A stretch of 64,000 bases of DNA. It comes from an uncultured Clostridia bacterium. GTDB lineage: Bacteria; Bacillota; Clostridia; Christensenellales; UBA1242. The notes below the pieces were generated by a model. The model did no database searches and was not told the origin of the DNA. It saw only the letters and a program-made list of their open reading frames with translations. Below are positions 55,617-63,791 of the stretch, one piece after another (within the stretch, counting starts at the first letter, position 1; each line of letters begins with the position of its first letter). The position numbers and the translations under genes are program-made. Location: positions 248,001 through 312,000 of the forward strand of contig CAKVNK010000001.1 in the NCBI GenBank assembly GCA_934777435.1. Direction: 5' to 3'.

Positions 55617-56051
55617 TTATTCAACAACAATGCCTTTTGTGTATGGGGCAACAAATTCTTTCATATCTAGGCTTAAATCATAGGCTTCACGCAAGTCGAG
55701 ATGTATTTGTTCTTCCTTTCTCAATTTGATTTTTGAAATCAACTTTGTAAATGGATTTTCAGTTGATTTTATTCTCATATTCAAGGTGTTTACAATCCTT
55801 CTTTGATTGTTTAAAAGCCTTGCACACATGCTGTTGATATCAATGGCATATCCATGTATTTCAATGATTGAACCTGTCTTTTCAATATAACGCATGTAGT
55901 GTTGTATTTCATTAACAAGGTCGCAATCTAAAATTCTATTGTGGTCTGAAAAATATTTGTCATATTTAATCATTAAAACTGCAAGTGTATGTAACTTTTT
56001 TTCAATGTCACTCATCACATATATGTAGTTTTCATATTCACGTTCTGTCAT
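55617..56051 (-). CDS. unknown helical protein, island gene 3
   Basis: 144 residues, helical: TEREYENYIYVMSDIEKKLHTL, then a region of amphipathic helices, ending FTKLISKIKLRKEEQIH and LREAYDLSLDMKEFVAPYTK. The end resembles that of island gene 2 (F-x-K-I-I/S-K-I, RE, then V-x-PY), so the two are probably paralogues. Cytosolic. In one operon with genes 1 and 2, 26 bases after gene 2. Function unknown. Confidence 0.7.
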   Translation of the reverse strand: MTEREYENYIYVMSDIEKKLHTLAVLMIKYDKYFSDHNRILDCDLVNEIQHYMRYIEKTGSIIEIHGYAIDINSMCARLLNNQRRIVNTLNMRIKSTENPFTKLISKIKLRKEEQIHLDLREAYDLSLDMKEFVAPYTKGIVVE

Positions 56052-56077
56052 ATTTTATCTCCATTAAAAGGTTTTTC

Positions 56078-56581
56078 TTAATTATTTGGGGTTGGATTGC
56101 CACCTTCGTCCATTTGGCAATCTTCTTGTATCGTTTCTTGTTTTGTTTCTGCGCTATAAGGTCTAACAATATCCCTTATTTCATCACATAAAAGGCTGAT
56201 TGATTCAATTTCTTCCCTCATGGATCTTTCTGCAACATATTTATTAAACAAAAGTATTTTTGTGATTATTTTTATAAAACTTTGTTTTGAATATTCTTTT
56301 ATAATTTCTTCAACTTGATTCATTTGCAATTCGTATAATTTAATAATCAAATTGTTTAAAACTTCTGGATACAAGCAAAATTTATTTATATCATTGGCAT
56401 ATCTAAGATGATTTATATTTTCCATTATTTCTTCAATGATTTTGCAGGCTTCTGTTCTTTGCTTTTTTTCGTATTTATCTTTAAGCAAATAAATCCTTAC
56501 TTCCATAGGATTCAATCTTTTTGAAATGTCTTTTCTTATATATTTAAACATTTCATACACTTTAATTCCACAATGTTTCAT
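56078..56581 (-). CDS. unknown helical protein, island gene 2
   Basis: 167 residues: HCGIKVYEMFKYIRKDISKR, helical core with ACKIIEEIMENINHLRYAN and NLIIKLYELQMNQVEEIIKE, then FIKIITKILLF, MREEIESISLLCDEIRDIVRPYS and a disordered acidic, Asn-rich tail. The segment before the tail aligns with the end of gene 3. GGAGGGGCTTATATG is a strong start. No enzymatic motif. Confidence 0.7.
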   Translation of the reverse strand: MKHCGIKVYEMFKYIRKDISKRLNPMEVRIYLLKDKYEKKQRTEACKIIEEIMENINHLRYANDINKFCLYPEVLNNLIIKLYELQMNQVEEIIKEYSKQSFIKIITKILLFNKYVAERSMREEIESISLLCDEIRDIVRPYSAETKQETIQEDCQMDEGGNPTPNN

Positions 56582-56595
56582 ATAAGCCCCTCCAT

Positions 56596-57003
56596 TTAAT
56601 CAATTTTTAACACATTTACTTCCACATTATCTTCTTTACCAAAAATTTGTTTTATTATTTTTTTAATCCTTGGCAATGTATATGTAAGCCTAAGCAATCT
56701 TGAATATTCAAATTTGGTTAATATCCTTTCGTCACCAGTGTCTATATTTGAAAATTGAGATTTTATTTTAGCAAGTTTTTCAGTTTCTTGTGCGTAAAAT
56801 TCATCTAATTTTTCTTCTAACTTAATCAAATTATTATACCTAAATCCAGCATCGTCTGATATAGAAATATCAACAGCAAGCTGTTTCATGTCTGCAACTT
56901 GCTTAATTTCTTCATCAACACAACGTTTCTTAATACTGCCTAATGATCCCCTAAGCAATAAATAAAGTTGTTTAATATCTATATCTTTTTTAGTGTTTTC
57001 CAT
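56596..57003 (-). CDS. unknown helical protein, island gene 1
   Basis: 135 residues: ENTKKDIDIKQLYLLLRGSL, long helices with NNLIKLEEKLDEFYAQETEKL and LPRIKKIIKQIFGKEDN near the end. The KKIIKQIFG piece sits where genes 2 and 3 have their F-x-K-I-I-x-K-I piece, so it may be a third member of the family. Weak GGGGTAG site. First gene of the three-gene unit; the promoter lies 32 bases upstream. Confidence 0.68.
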   Translation of the reverse strand: MENTKKDIDIKQLYLLLRGSLGSIKKRCVDEEIKQVADMKQLAVDISISDDAGFRYNNLIKLEEKLDEFYAQETEKLAKIKSQFSNIDTGDERILTKFEYSRLLRLTYTLPRIKKIIKQIFGKEDNVEVNVLKID

Positions 57004-57034
57004 AATACTACCCCGCTAAACTTTGTTTGGTGGT

Positions 57035-57062
57035 ATTATACCATCACACCAAATTTTGTCAA
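57035..57062 (-). promoter_or_regulatory. promoter of the helical-protein operon with overlapping inverted repeat
   Basis: Minus strand TTGACA (57062-57057), 16 bp, TATAAT (57040-57035) with TGG before. The -10 box lies inside TGGTA-TAA-TACCA, an inverted repeat that could be an operator. Confidence 0.75.
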
Positions 57063-57130
57063 TACATAAATTACAGTTTTTTTAATGCTAACCTGTTGCA
57101 AAATTTGACACGATTTGTTAATATACTCGT

Positions 57131-57934
57131 ATGCGAATTTGTAATTTAGCAAGCGGTAGCAGTGGAAATTGCACATATATTGAAGGTGGGTCATCCAAAA
57201 TTTTAATTGATAATGGCAAGCCTTTTTCATATATTTTTGACACCCTTAATCAGTTGCAAATCGCCCCAGATAGCATTGATGCTATACTTGTAACACATGA
57301 GCATAGCGACCATATCAAAGGCATAGAAAAATTTGTTCGCACCTATAATACAAAGATTTACGCACACGTTCAAATTAAAGAAGTTTTGTTAAACCAGATT
57401 CACGTTGACACTAATAATTTTGTGTTTTATGATAGCGACTTTGATATTGGCGACTTACATATTCAACCTTTCCCACTGCCACATGATAGTAAATTTTGTG
57501 TTGGCTACCGCATAAATCACGAAGATGCAATCGTCACCGTTTGCACTGACTTGGGCGAGTTTTCAGAAGAAACTTTTGAAGTTGTTAAAAACAGTGCAGT
57601 TGTATATTTAGAAGCAAATTATGACCCAGAAATGCTTATGTCCTATCCAGGTTATCCACCATTTTTAAAACGTAGGATAAGTAGTGGACACGGTCATTTA
57701 AGCAACTTGCAATGTGCAAAAGCCATTGAAAAATTGGTTAAAACTGGCACTCGCTTAATTGTTTTAAGTCATATCAGTGAGCACAGCAACACCGTTAACC
57801 TTGCAGTTGGCACAATAGCAAATTATTTAGAAAATAAAAATATAATTCCTAACCGTGATGTTCGCCTAGACATTGCCCATCACGAACAACGTGGAACTAT
57901 ATTTAGAATTACACCAACCAGCCAAAAACAATAG
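57131..57934 (+). CDS. yycJ: YycJ/WalJ-type metallo-beta-lactamase-fold hydrolase
   Basis: 267 residues. Opens ICNLASGSSGNCTYIEGG; the metal motif is THEHSDH (55-61), followed by CTDLGEF and LEANYDPEML, and SSGHGHLSN. YycJ/WalJ is a 5'-3' exonuclease linked to mismatch repair and cell-wall regulation in Bacillota. No other wal genes are near. No Shine-Dalgarno sequence; a weak TTGCAA-16-TTAATA array ends seven bases before the ATG. The DNA for the last 17-18 residues is repeated downstream at 58084. Confidence 0.92.
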   Translation: MRICNLASGSSGNCTYIEGGSSKILIDNGKPFSYIFDTLNQLQIAPDSIDAILVTHEHSDHIKGIEKFVRTYNTKIYAHVQIKEVLLNQIHVDTNNFVFYDSDFDIGDLHIQPFPLPHDSKFCVGYRINHEDAIVTVCTDLGEFSEETFEVVKNSAVVYLEANYDPEMLMSYPGYPPFLKRRISSGHGHLSNLQCAKAIEKLVKTGTRLIVLSHISEHSNTVNLAVGTIANYLENKNIIPNRDVRLDIAHHEQRGTIFRITPTSQKQ

Positions 57935-58140
57935 TGTTTTGATAACATGGGCAATGTCTGTTTGGGGTCCCCAGCAATGCATAACATAATGGATTTGTTG
58001 GGGTTAAGGAAAAACCGAACTTTAAGGCTTATAATTGCGTAGTTTACACGCAATTTAGCAAAAGTGAGCGTTTTGACGCTGCACATCACGAACAACGCGG
58101 GACCATATTCAGAATTACACCAACCAGCCAAAAATTATAA
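57935..58140 (+). repeat. duplicated yycJ 3' end and intervening element
   Basis: The 51 bases at 57878-57928 (end of yycJ) recur at 58084-58134 with four differences, all silent third-codon changes. The second copy reads AHHEQRGTIFRITPTSQKL and ends in its own stop. Between them are about 150 bases carrying a palindrome GGGGTCCCC (57964-57972) and an eight-pair hairpin AATTGCGT/ACGCAATT (58033-58055). No ORF worth calling. Confidence 0.8.
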
Positions 58141-58152
58141 TAACGACATAAC

Positions 58153-58180
58153 AAAAAGATAGGTTACACACCTATCTTTT
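58153..58180. terminator. bidirectional terminator between yycJ and the GT80 gene
   Basis: AAAAGATAGG, seven-base loop, CCTATCTTTT. Confidence 0.85.
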
Positions 58181-58204
58181 TAATATCTACATAACATTAT
58201 TTTT

Positions 58205-59992
58205 TTACGCACCTAATACAACTTCATCATATACAGAAGTTTCATTATTGAGTTTGTAATATTTCATTGTGTTTGCGATTGTATCATAAATAGCAATATC
58301 GCAATGTGTTGTATCGTTGTATTCAATCAAAACGCAAGTTTCTGATGCTTCAAAACCTGTTTTATCAGCATTCAAAGTGTTTGTTGACATAAACACTTCA
58401 ACATTATCTTTATATGATTGGCTAAAACTATCTTTACGAACCTTGATAATAGCACACGTTTTCTCCGCTGTTACAGATAAGAAAGTTGATGATTGATAAC
58501 CTGAACCAAATGCTTCTGGATTGAAGAAGAAAATAAGTTCTGCTGGAATTGTTGAATCAATATCAATCAAGCCCAAACTTTCAAGATGAGCACGCTTGCC
58601 TTCAACGGTATCAGTTGGATTCTTTGGGTGACCTTTATAGTAGAATACATAATTTTCTTCACCATAATAAGCCTTTATTGCTTTAACATAGTTATCAAAA
58701 TAATCTGCTTGTTCAGTTGCTGTCCAAGTACCTAAAATAACCATGACTTGTTTATGATCTGCTTCTGCCTTTTCAAACATAGTGTCGCTGAATTTATAAA
58801 GGGCTTTTAAATCGGCCTTTTTAAACCATCTATCAGCAACCATTGCTTCAATTTCCTCGTCAGTTTTGCTTGCGTTTGCTGTATTAACACGTGGGTCAAT
58901 TTTAACAAGTAAAGATTTTAAATCTTTAACTTTAATTGCTGTACCTTCTGTTGGTTGAACAAAGTTTGAATATACAGTGCCACCAGCAGTCAATGTTTGT
59001 GTGCCAAGTGTACCATTAGCACGTGTTAACCACCAATCAACATTTGATTCTTCTTTTGCCATAACAAAAGCGTATTCACGTAATGTTCCTGCGTCAATTG
59101 TAAGACCTCTTGTTGATTCAGTTATTTTGCCCTTTTTGGCAACTTCTTTTTTAAGTTTAAAGTAATTTGCTTTCATTGTTTCATATTTTGTTGCATAATT
59201 TTCATTATTTAAATTTTTGTTAAAATAATTGAAAGATGCTGTACCATCTGAAAGCAAAGTAACTTTATAATTTTCTGCCGGAATTCCATTTGCAACAGTT
59301 GCATCTAGCCAACCATACGCATAATAGTCATTGTAATAAAAGTTAAATTTTGAATTTCTATTTATTTCATACAATTCTTTAACCCAAGCTGATGTGCCTT
59401 TATACATTTCACGTTGAGTGCTGTTTAAGAACGCGTCTGGTGTGGCAATAGGCATTTCATAAACATTTTTAGGAAGCTTACTCCAATCCCAAGCGCCACT
59501 ACGTTTAAACCACACAAATGTTGGTATTGTGCCTTTATTTGTAATTTCGTCCAATGATAATGTAAACAATGTTACAGGCATTGTCGCTGTGATAGGTGCA
59601 ATATTGTATTCGTCAGCTGAAAGGTTAACTTTCATTGTTTTTGTTGTGCTGTAAATACCTCTTTTAAATTGCGCTTTAACGGTCATTTTACCATAAAAAC
59701 CATCAATTTCAGTTTTGTTTGCAGCCATTTGGCTTACCTTGTTAATGTATTTCACATTAACCAATTTATTGTTGTGATAAACTGATACTTTAATACTGTC
59801 AAGTTGTTTTGATGCGTTCCAATTAATGTTAATTGCTTGTGATTGGTCAATTTGTGCTGCGTTTGCTTTAATATCAACTTTAAGTGCACAAAAATAAACA
59901 AGCAAGAACACTAAAAGGCCTAAAATTAGTATACCCCCACCCAGTGTCAAAGGAAGCCATACTTTTTTAGGAACTTTTTTTGTTTTTTCCAT
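58205..59992 (-). CDS. membrane-anchored GT80-type sialyltransferase-like protein
   Basis: 595 residues. A basic N-terminus (EKTKKVPKKVW) precedes one membrane helix (about 13-36), so the rest should face outward. Residues about 38-125 look like an Ig-like beta domain. From about 140 the protein resembles Pasteurella PM0188: LLSDGT with Asp249 (PM0188 Asp141), YYKGHP with His455 (His311), PAELIF with Glu485 (Glu338) and YQSSTF with Ser501/Ser502 (Ser355/356), as I recall that sequence. GT80 enzymes move sialic acid from CMP-sialic acid to galactosides. No sialic-acid genes are near. GGAGGAATAAATG start. Confidence 0.75.
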   Translation of the reverse strand: MEKTKKVPKKVWLPLTLGGGILILGLLVFLLVYFCALKVDIKANAAQIDQSQAININWNASKQLDSIKVSVYHNNKLVNVKYINKVSQMAANKTEIDGFYGKMTVKAQFKRGIYSTTKTMKVNLSADEYNIAPITATMPVTLFTLSLDEITNKGTIPTFVWFKRSGAWDWSKLPKNVYEMPIATPDAFLNSTQREMYKGTSAWVKELYEINRNSKFNFYYNDYYAYGWLDATVANGIPAENYKVTLLSDGTASFNYFNKNLNNENYATKYETMKANYFKLKKEVAKKGKITESTRGLTIDAGTLREYAFVMAKEESNVDWWLTRANGTLGTQTLTAGGTVYSNFVQPTEGTAIKVKDLKSLLVKIDPRVNTANASKTDEEIEAMVADRWFKKADLKALYKFSDTMFEKAEADHKQVMVILGTWTATEQADYFDNYVKAIKAYYGEENYVFYYKGHPKNPTDTVEGKRAHLESLGLIDIDSTIPAELIFFFNPEAFGSGYQSSTFLSVTAEKTCAIIKVRKDSFSQSYKDNVEVFMSTNTLNADKTGFEASETCVLIEYNDTTHCDIAIYDTIANTMKYYKLNNETSVYDEVVLGA

Positions 59993-60017
59993 TTATTCCT
60001 CCATGTTTGTTATTACT

Positions 60018-60046
60018 AAGCTACAACATTGGGCAAATTAAGTCAA
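60018..60046 (-). promoter_or_regulatory. possible promoter of the GT80-like gene
   Basis: Minus strand TTGACT (60046-60041), 17 bp, TAGCTT (60023-60018). The -10 box is weak. Confidence 0.5.
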
Positions 60047-60136
60047 CTAAAATAATTTTTTTTTTAATATTTGTGTATTTTCGACATAAGTTGACACAAA
60101 ATTCACATAACACAAATTTTTTTGTTTAAAATGAAA

Positions 60137-60166
60137 AATATGTGGTCAAAACTTACCACATATTTG
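60137..60166 (-). terminator. rubrerythrin terminator
   Basis: AAATATGTGGT / ACCACATATTT with eight-base loop; T residues follow on both strands. Confidence 0.8.
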
Positions 60167-60243
60167 TTTTTTACTATACACTGTTCATTGTCTGAACCTA
60201 AAAGTATATATTTTTATTGATTAAGAACTCTTTTTATATTAAT

Positions 60244-60870
60244 TTACTGATTAGGTTTTGTGCGATGTTTTCCATTACCTATTAAACTAAAATCTATGCG
60301 ATAATACCCCTGTTCCATATTACAAAGTGGACACTTTTTAGGTGCTTGTTTATCTTGTATGATTGTGCCACACTCATCACATTTGAAGCATGCGTCACCA
60401 CAATTACACTTGTAAAGGCAATTACATTTTAACCCTTCTGCCAACTTTTCAAGCGTACGTTGGTGCGTCTTTTCCACTTTTGCAACCATATCAAACACAT
60501 CTGCCACATCTTTAAAGCCTTCATCACGCGCAATGTCTGCAAATGTTGGATAAATTGAATCTGAACTCATTTCTTCATTGTGTGCTTCTAATTTAAGAGT
60601 TTCGCAAATATCTGCCCCCTGTTTAAAAGGATATCCAGCAGTTATATCTATGTTTTGTGTGTCTTGACCGCCGTATTCATTAATTTTGTTAAAAAATTGT
60701 TGTGCGTGTGCCATTTCGTTATGAGCAATAGTTCGTATAAGATTACTTAAATACTCATAGCCTTGTTGTTGTGCCATTTTTGCTAAAAATTGATACCTTG
60801 CCCCTTCCATACACTCACTAGCAAACGAACGTGCCAAATTTTCTTTTGTTTTGCTTTGTTGAAAATCCAT
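60244..60870 (-). CDS. rbr: rubrerythrin with extra Cys cluster
   Basis: 208 residues. The ferritin-like diiron domain has the EGARYQF, HNEMAHAQ, HNEE and EKTHQ ligand motifs. The C-terminal rubredoxin site is CDECG...CPLC. Between them is an added CNCLYKCNCGDAC run with five more cysteines. Rubrerythrins reduce peroxide in anaerobes. The start is ATG 60870 with GGAGGGAAAT in front; a TTG 18 bases earlier is inside that ribosome-binding region and is rejected. The neighbours do not indicate an electron donor. Confidence 0.94.
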   Translation of the reverse strand: MDFQQSKTKENLARSFASECMEGARYQFLAKMAQQQGYEYLSNLIRTIAHNEMAHAQQFFNKINEYGGQDTQNIDITAGYPFKQGADICETLKLEAHNEEMSSDSIYPTFADIARDEGFKDVADVFDMVAKVEKTHQRTLEKLAEGLKCNCLYKCNCGDACFKCDECGTIIQDKQAPKKCPLCNMEQGYYRIDFSLIGNGKHRTKPNQ

Positions 60871-61017
60871 ATTTCCCTCCAATATCAATTTTTAACCTAG
60901 ATAGCGAATTTTAAAACACATAATCTAAATATATAACAAAACCTAAGCAAATGCTTGTGACAATACCAAAAAGATTTAAAAAACTAAAAATATTTTTGAA
61001 AAATTTGTAAAAATTTA

Positions 61018-61046
61018 TTGACAAACATTTTTTAAATTGGTAATAT
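61018..61046 (+). promoter_or_regulatory. promoter of the tRNA operon
   Basis: TTGACA (61018-61023), 17 bp, TAATAT (61041-61046). Confidence 0.8.
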
Positions 61047-61083
61047 AAACTTGCATTTGCTGTGAAATGCACATAAGAACTTT

Positions 61084-61160
61084 GGGGGATTAGCTCAGTT
61101 GGCTAGAGCACTTGCCTTGCAAGCAAGGGGTCATCGGTTCGAATCCGATATTCTCCACCA
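61084..61160 (+). tRNA. tRNA-Ala (TGC)
   Basis: 77 bases with encoded CCA. Acceptor stem GGGGGAT pairs with ATTCTCC, the D arm is TAGCTCAGTTGGCTAGAGCA, the anticodon loop is CTTGCAA with anticodon TGC, and the T loop is GGTTCGAATCC. Confidence 0.96.
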
Positions 61161-61319
61161 AAAATATTTTGAGATGTGAAATTTCAAAATTCACCGCCCT
61201 TAACAATAAAGGGTTTGCAAAGGGGAAACAATGTTGCCACTTTGTAGAGGAGCAAGCGCCTAACAAGCGGACGTTTGCGATAACAAGAAGCAAACTCGCC
61301 AAAAGGCGAATTGCGACGA
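61161..61319 (+). other. structured spacer between two tRNAs
   Basis: 159 bases, richer in G and C than other gaps, with hairpins such as CGCC-AAAA-GGCG (61290-61303) and CCCTT/AAGGG (61197-61214). Co-transcribed with the tRNAs, probably processed. Confidence 0.5.
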
Positions 61320-61396
61320 AGAGATGTAGCTCAGCAGGTTAGAGCACCACCCTGATAAGGTGGGGGTCGGTGGTTCGAGTCCACTCATCTCTACCA
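61320..61396 (+). tRNA. tRNA-Ile (GAT)
   Basis: 77 bases with encoded CCA. Acceptor AGAGATG pairs with CATCTCT; the D arm is TAGCTCAGCAGGTTAGAGCA; anticodon GAT in CTGATAA; T loop GGTTCGAGTCC. Confidence 0.96.
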
Positions 61397-61401
61397 GAAG
61401 C

Positions 61402-61430
61402 AAGTGTTTGACATCGTCAAGCACTTTTTT
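61402..61430 (+). terminator. tRNA operon terminator
   Basis: AAGTGTTTGAC (61402-61412), three-base loop, GTCAAGCACTT (61416-61426), then T residues. Confidence 0.85.
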
Positions 61431-61550
61431 CTTTTATGAAACAAGTGCTAAAAATTTATTGTTAAAAACAAGATTTTAGCAAAGCAAAATATGTCATCTT
61501 TCAAAATCACAAACTTCGTAAAAGACAAAATATTATTAAAAAATAATAAA

Positions 61551-61588
61551 AAAACACTAATTTTTTGATATTTTTAGTGTTTTTTTTG
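61551..61588. terminator. terminator between the tRNA operon and the acyltransferase gene
   Basis: AAAACACTAA (61551-61560) pairs with TTAGTGTTTT (61574-61583), T-runs on both strands. The rest of the 338-base gap 61397-61734 has no gene that I can see. Confidence 0.75.
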
Positions 61589-61734
61589 ATTATTTTATTT
61601 TTTTGCTTGTTTTTATAAGGCTATTAATCTTCGTCATATTGAACTTGTAGCAATAGCACTGCCACAGCACTCACGTGTTCGTTTGCACGTGCGTACGTAT
61701 TACATGTATTAATTTAGATAACGTGGTTTGCAAT

Positions 61735-62583
61735 TTAGTTTTCATCACAAGTGTATTTTAAAGGCTTACCATAAACTGTTTCGTAAATATTTTTCCAAAT
61801 TTCATAGTTTTGTTGCTTCATTTGTTCAATATTTTGTTTATCATCTAAATCTTCGTTGGCATAAATTGGCTTTTCAATATGAACAGTGTGAATTTGAATT
61901 GGGAAACCGTCTGGGCCGATTTGTTCGCTATCACGCATTGTTACAAACACAGGCACAACTGGAACATGATTTTTAACAGCAAGGTGAAATGCTCCATTTT
62001 TAAGTGGCCTTGGTTTACGATAATTCCACCACATAGATTCTTCAGCATATACCAGAACAAAATTGCCTTTTTGCAAAAGTTGTTTAGTTGCACTTAAAAA
62101 CTTTTTCATAGTCTGTTTATTTTGGCTTAAAGGCAGTGTGTCACAATAACGCATAATAGGTGCAAAACCTGCTGGCGGATTAGTATAATTGCCTTCTCTT
62201 ATCACTTTATACATACGTCTATGTTTAAACTTTGCAGACCTAAAAGTTTGGTCGATAATAAAACTATCAATCACCCCAAAGTGGTTGCAAGTGATTATTG
62301 CACCAGTTTTTACTGATTTTAAGTTTTCAAGCCCAACAATGCTTTCAAGCCTAAACATACCAGCTTTTTTCATTTTATTTAACATTTTGCCAGCAACTTT
62401 ATATGTGAAAAACCTTTTGATTTTATTGCTGAGTTTGGTTCGCATATAATCAATTTCGTCTGGTTTAAGTTCTATGGTTGGTGGGTCATTTTCCACTTCT
62501 TTGTCAAACTGACCAGTTTGCTCAAATTTTTTTATTTTTCGCAAAACCTCCAACCTATCTGTGGCTTTTGGTGTTTCTTTCAT
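61735..62583 (-). CDS. PlsC-type lysophospholipid acyltransferase
   Basis: 282 residues. The catalytic HxxxxD motif is NHFGVID (His101, Asp106); the glycerol-phosphate site FPEGTR appears as YAEESMWW, and VPVVPVF is the usual third block. No membrane segment in the first 90 residues is strong, so it may bind the membrane through the amphipathic MLNKMKKAGMF region. Probably 1-acyl-glycerol-3-phosphate acylation. No phospholipid genes adjacent. A weak AAGAGAAAAG site before the ATG. Confidence 0.86.
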   Translation of the reverse strand: MKETPKATDRLEVLRKIKKFEQTGQFDKEVENDPPTIELKPDEIDYMRTKLSNKIKRFFTYKVAGKMLNKMKKAGMFRLESIVGLENLKSVKTGAIITCNHFGVIDSFIIDQTFRSAKFKHRRMYKVIREGNYTNPPAGFAPIMRYCDTLPLSQNKQTMKKFLSATKQLLQKGNFVLVYAEESMWWNYRKPRPLKNGAFHLAVKNHVPVVPVFVTMRDSEQIGPDGFPIQIHTVHIEKPIYANEDLDDKQNIEQMKQQNYEIWKNIYETVYGKPLKYTCDEN

Positions 62584-62750
62584 ACTTTTCTCTTTTTATT
62601 TAGTTTAATTTAGAAAACACTAAATCAAATTGTTTAAGTGTTTGTTTTTTTATTACAATTTAACAAGATTTAACTTTAATATTTCAAATTTATAAAATGT
62701 GTTTTAATTTTTTGACGTTAAAAAGCCAATTTTGTTTAGTAATTTATTGA

Positions 62751-63791
62751 TTAAGCATTAACTTTCATTTCTGTGATAACTTTAAAGTTGGTTTTTGCTG
62801 TTTGTTTAAATAAATCCGCAACTTTTGGTGGGTTTTTCTCAATTGATTTTTTAAAGTTATTAGGGTCTGCAACCACAGTTACTGAATATGAAATCATATT
62901 TGCTGCTGCGGTATAATCCTTTTGACGTTGTTCTTCACTGTACATATCTCTTTGTTTTAAAATCAATGCATAGTATTCTGTTTTTCTTGCTGATTGCCAA
63001 AAATATTTATCAAACATAACATCATAATATTTCCAAGGTTTTTTAAACATATTGTAGTGAACAATGTGCAAATTTTTTTCATCAAACTCGCCATCTTCAA
63101 CAGTCATTTTATTCCACCCCTTTTCCATATACAAAACCTTGTTTTTACAAAGGAAGTTAAGATAATCTTGGTCTGGACACAATGAACTGAAAGGATAATT
63201 GTTTAAATAATAAATAAATTGTTCTTCAATACTTTGATGCCTGAATTCTTTTAAATTCATAAGCAAAATACCCGAGTTGAAATATTTATCGCAATCAATA
63301 CCAACTGCTTCTTGTACATAACTTTTAAATTGTTTATTTGAATTTACAACTTCATCAACAACTGCACCTACAAGATTGTTACCTAAATCTTTGTTATACA
63401 TATTTGCAATATTATCAACAATGGTAATATCACAGTCTAAATAGATTGCCTTATCAAGTTTTGGAAACATTGATGCTATAAAAATTCTATAATAAATTGA
63501 TGGTGAATAATAGTCTCTAAGTTGAGCCACAAGTTTATCACGTATAGATTTGATTTTATTGCCTACGTTAACAAATTTGATTTTTATATTTTTTGTTTCC
63601 ATCTTTTTCAATGCAAACATATTTTCAATTTTTAAACGTTCGTTAAGCACATAAACACACACTTTTTGTTTGAGTGGTGTTGTGTCGATAAGTGACCTGA
63701 TTGAAACTGCCAAGTAAGGCACATAGTTATCGTCCGATGAAAAGAACACTGGTACGATTTGATTTTGTTGATTGTTTTTTGAGTTATTCAT
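62751..63791 (-). CDS. glycosyltransferase family 8 protein
   Basis: 346 residues. VPVFFSSDDNYVPYLAVSIRSL starts the GT-A fold; the metal-binding DxD is LDCD (119-121); YFNSGILLMNL and CPDQDYLNFL, and HIVHYNMFKKPW follow as in bacterial GT8 enzymes that add hexoses to lipopolysaccharide or teichoic-acid-like glycans. The C-terminal 60 residues are basic and could bind the membrane. AAAGGAGATTTATG start. The acceptor is unknown. Beyond it, 63792-64000 holds no gene that I can see. Confidence 0.9.
   Translation of the reverse strand: MNNSKNNQQNQIVPVFFSSDDNYVPYLAVSIRSLIDTTPLKQKVCVYVLNERLKIENMFALKKMETKNIKIKFVNVGNKIKSIRDKLVAQLRDYYSPSIYYRIFIASMFPKLDKAIYLDCDITIVDNIANMYNKDLGNNLVGAVVDEVVNSNKQFKSYVQEAVGIDCDKYFNSGILLMNLKEFRHQSIEEQFIYYLNNYPFSSLCPDQDYLNFLCKNKVLYMEKGWNKMTVEDGEFDEKNLHIVHYNMFKKPWKYYDVMFDKYFWQSARKTEYYALILKQRDMYSEEQRQKDYTAAANMISYSVTVVADPNNFKKSIEKNPPKVADLFKQTAKTNFKVITEMKVNA

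Noticed and set aside
57880..58131. Minus-strand 83-codon frame across the yycJ repeats
   Set aside because: It arises from the repeated yycJ end read backwards, with no ribosome-binding site or family.
60871..60888. TTG start for rubrerythrin
   Set aside because: It overlaps the ribosome-binding site of the ATG at 60870.
61112..61342. Open frame over the tRNA genes
   Set aside because: It overlaps both tRNAs; chance frame in structured RNA.
61084..61396. Part of an rRNA operon
   Set aside because: No 16S or 23S sequence flanks the tRNAs; they have their own promoter and terminator.
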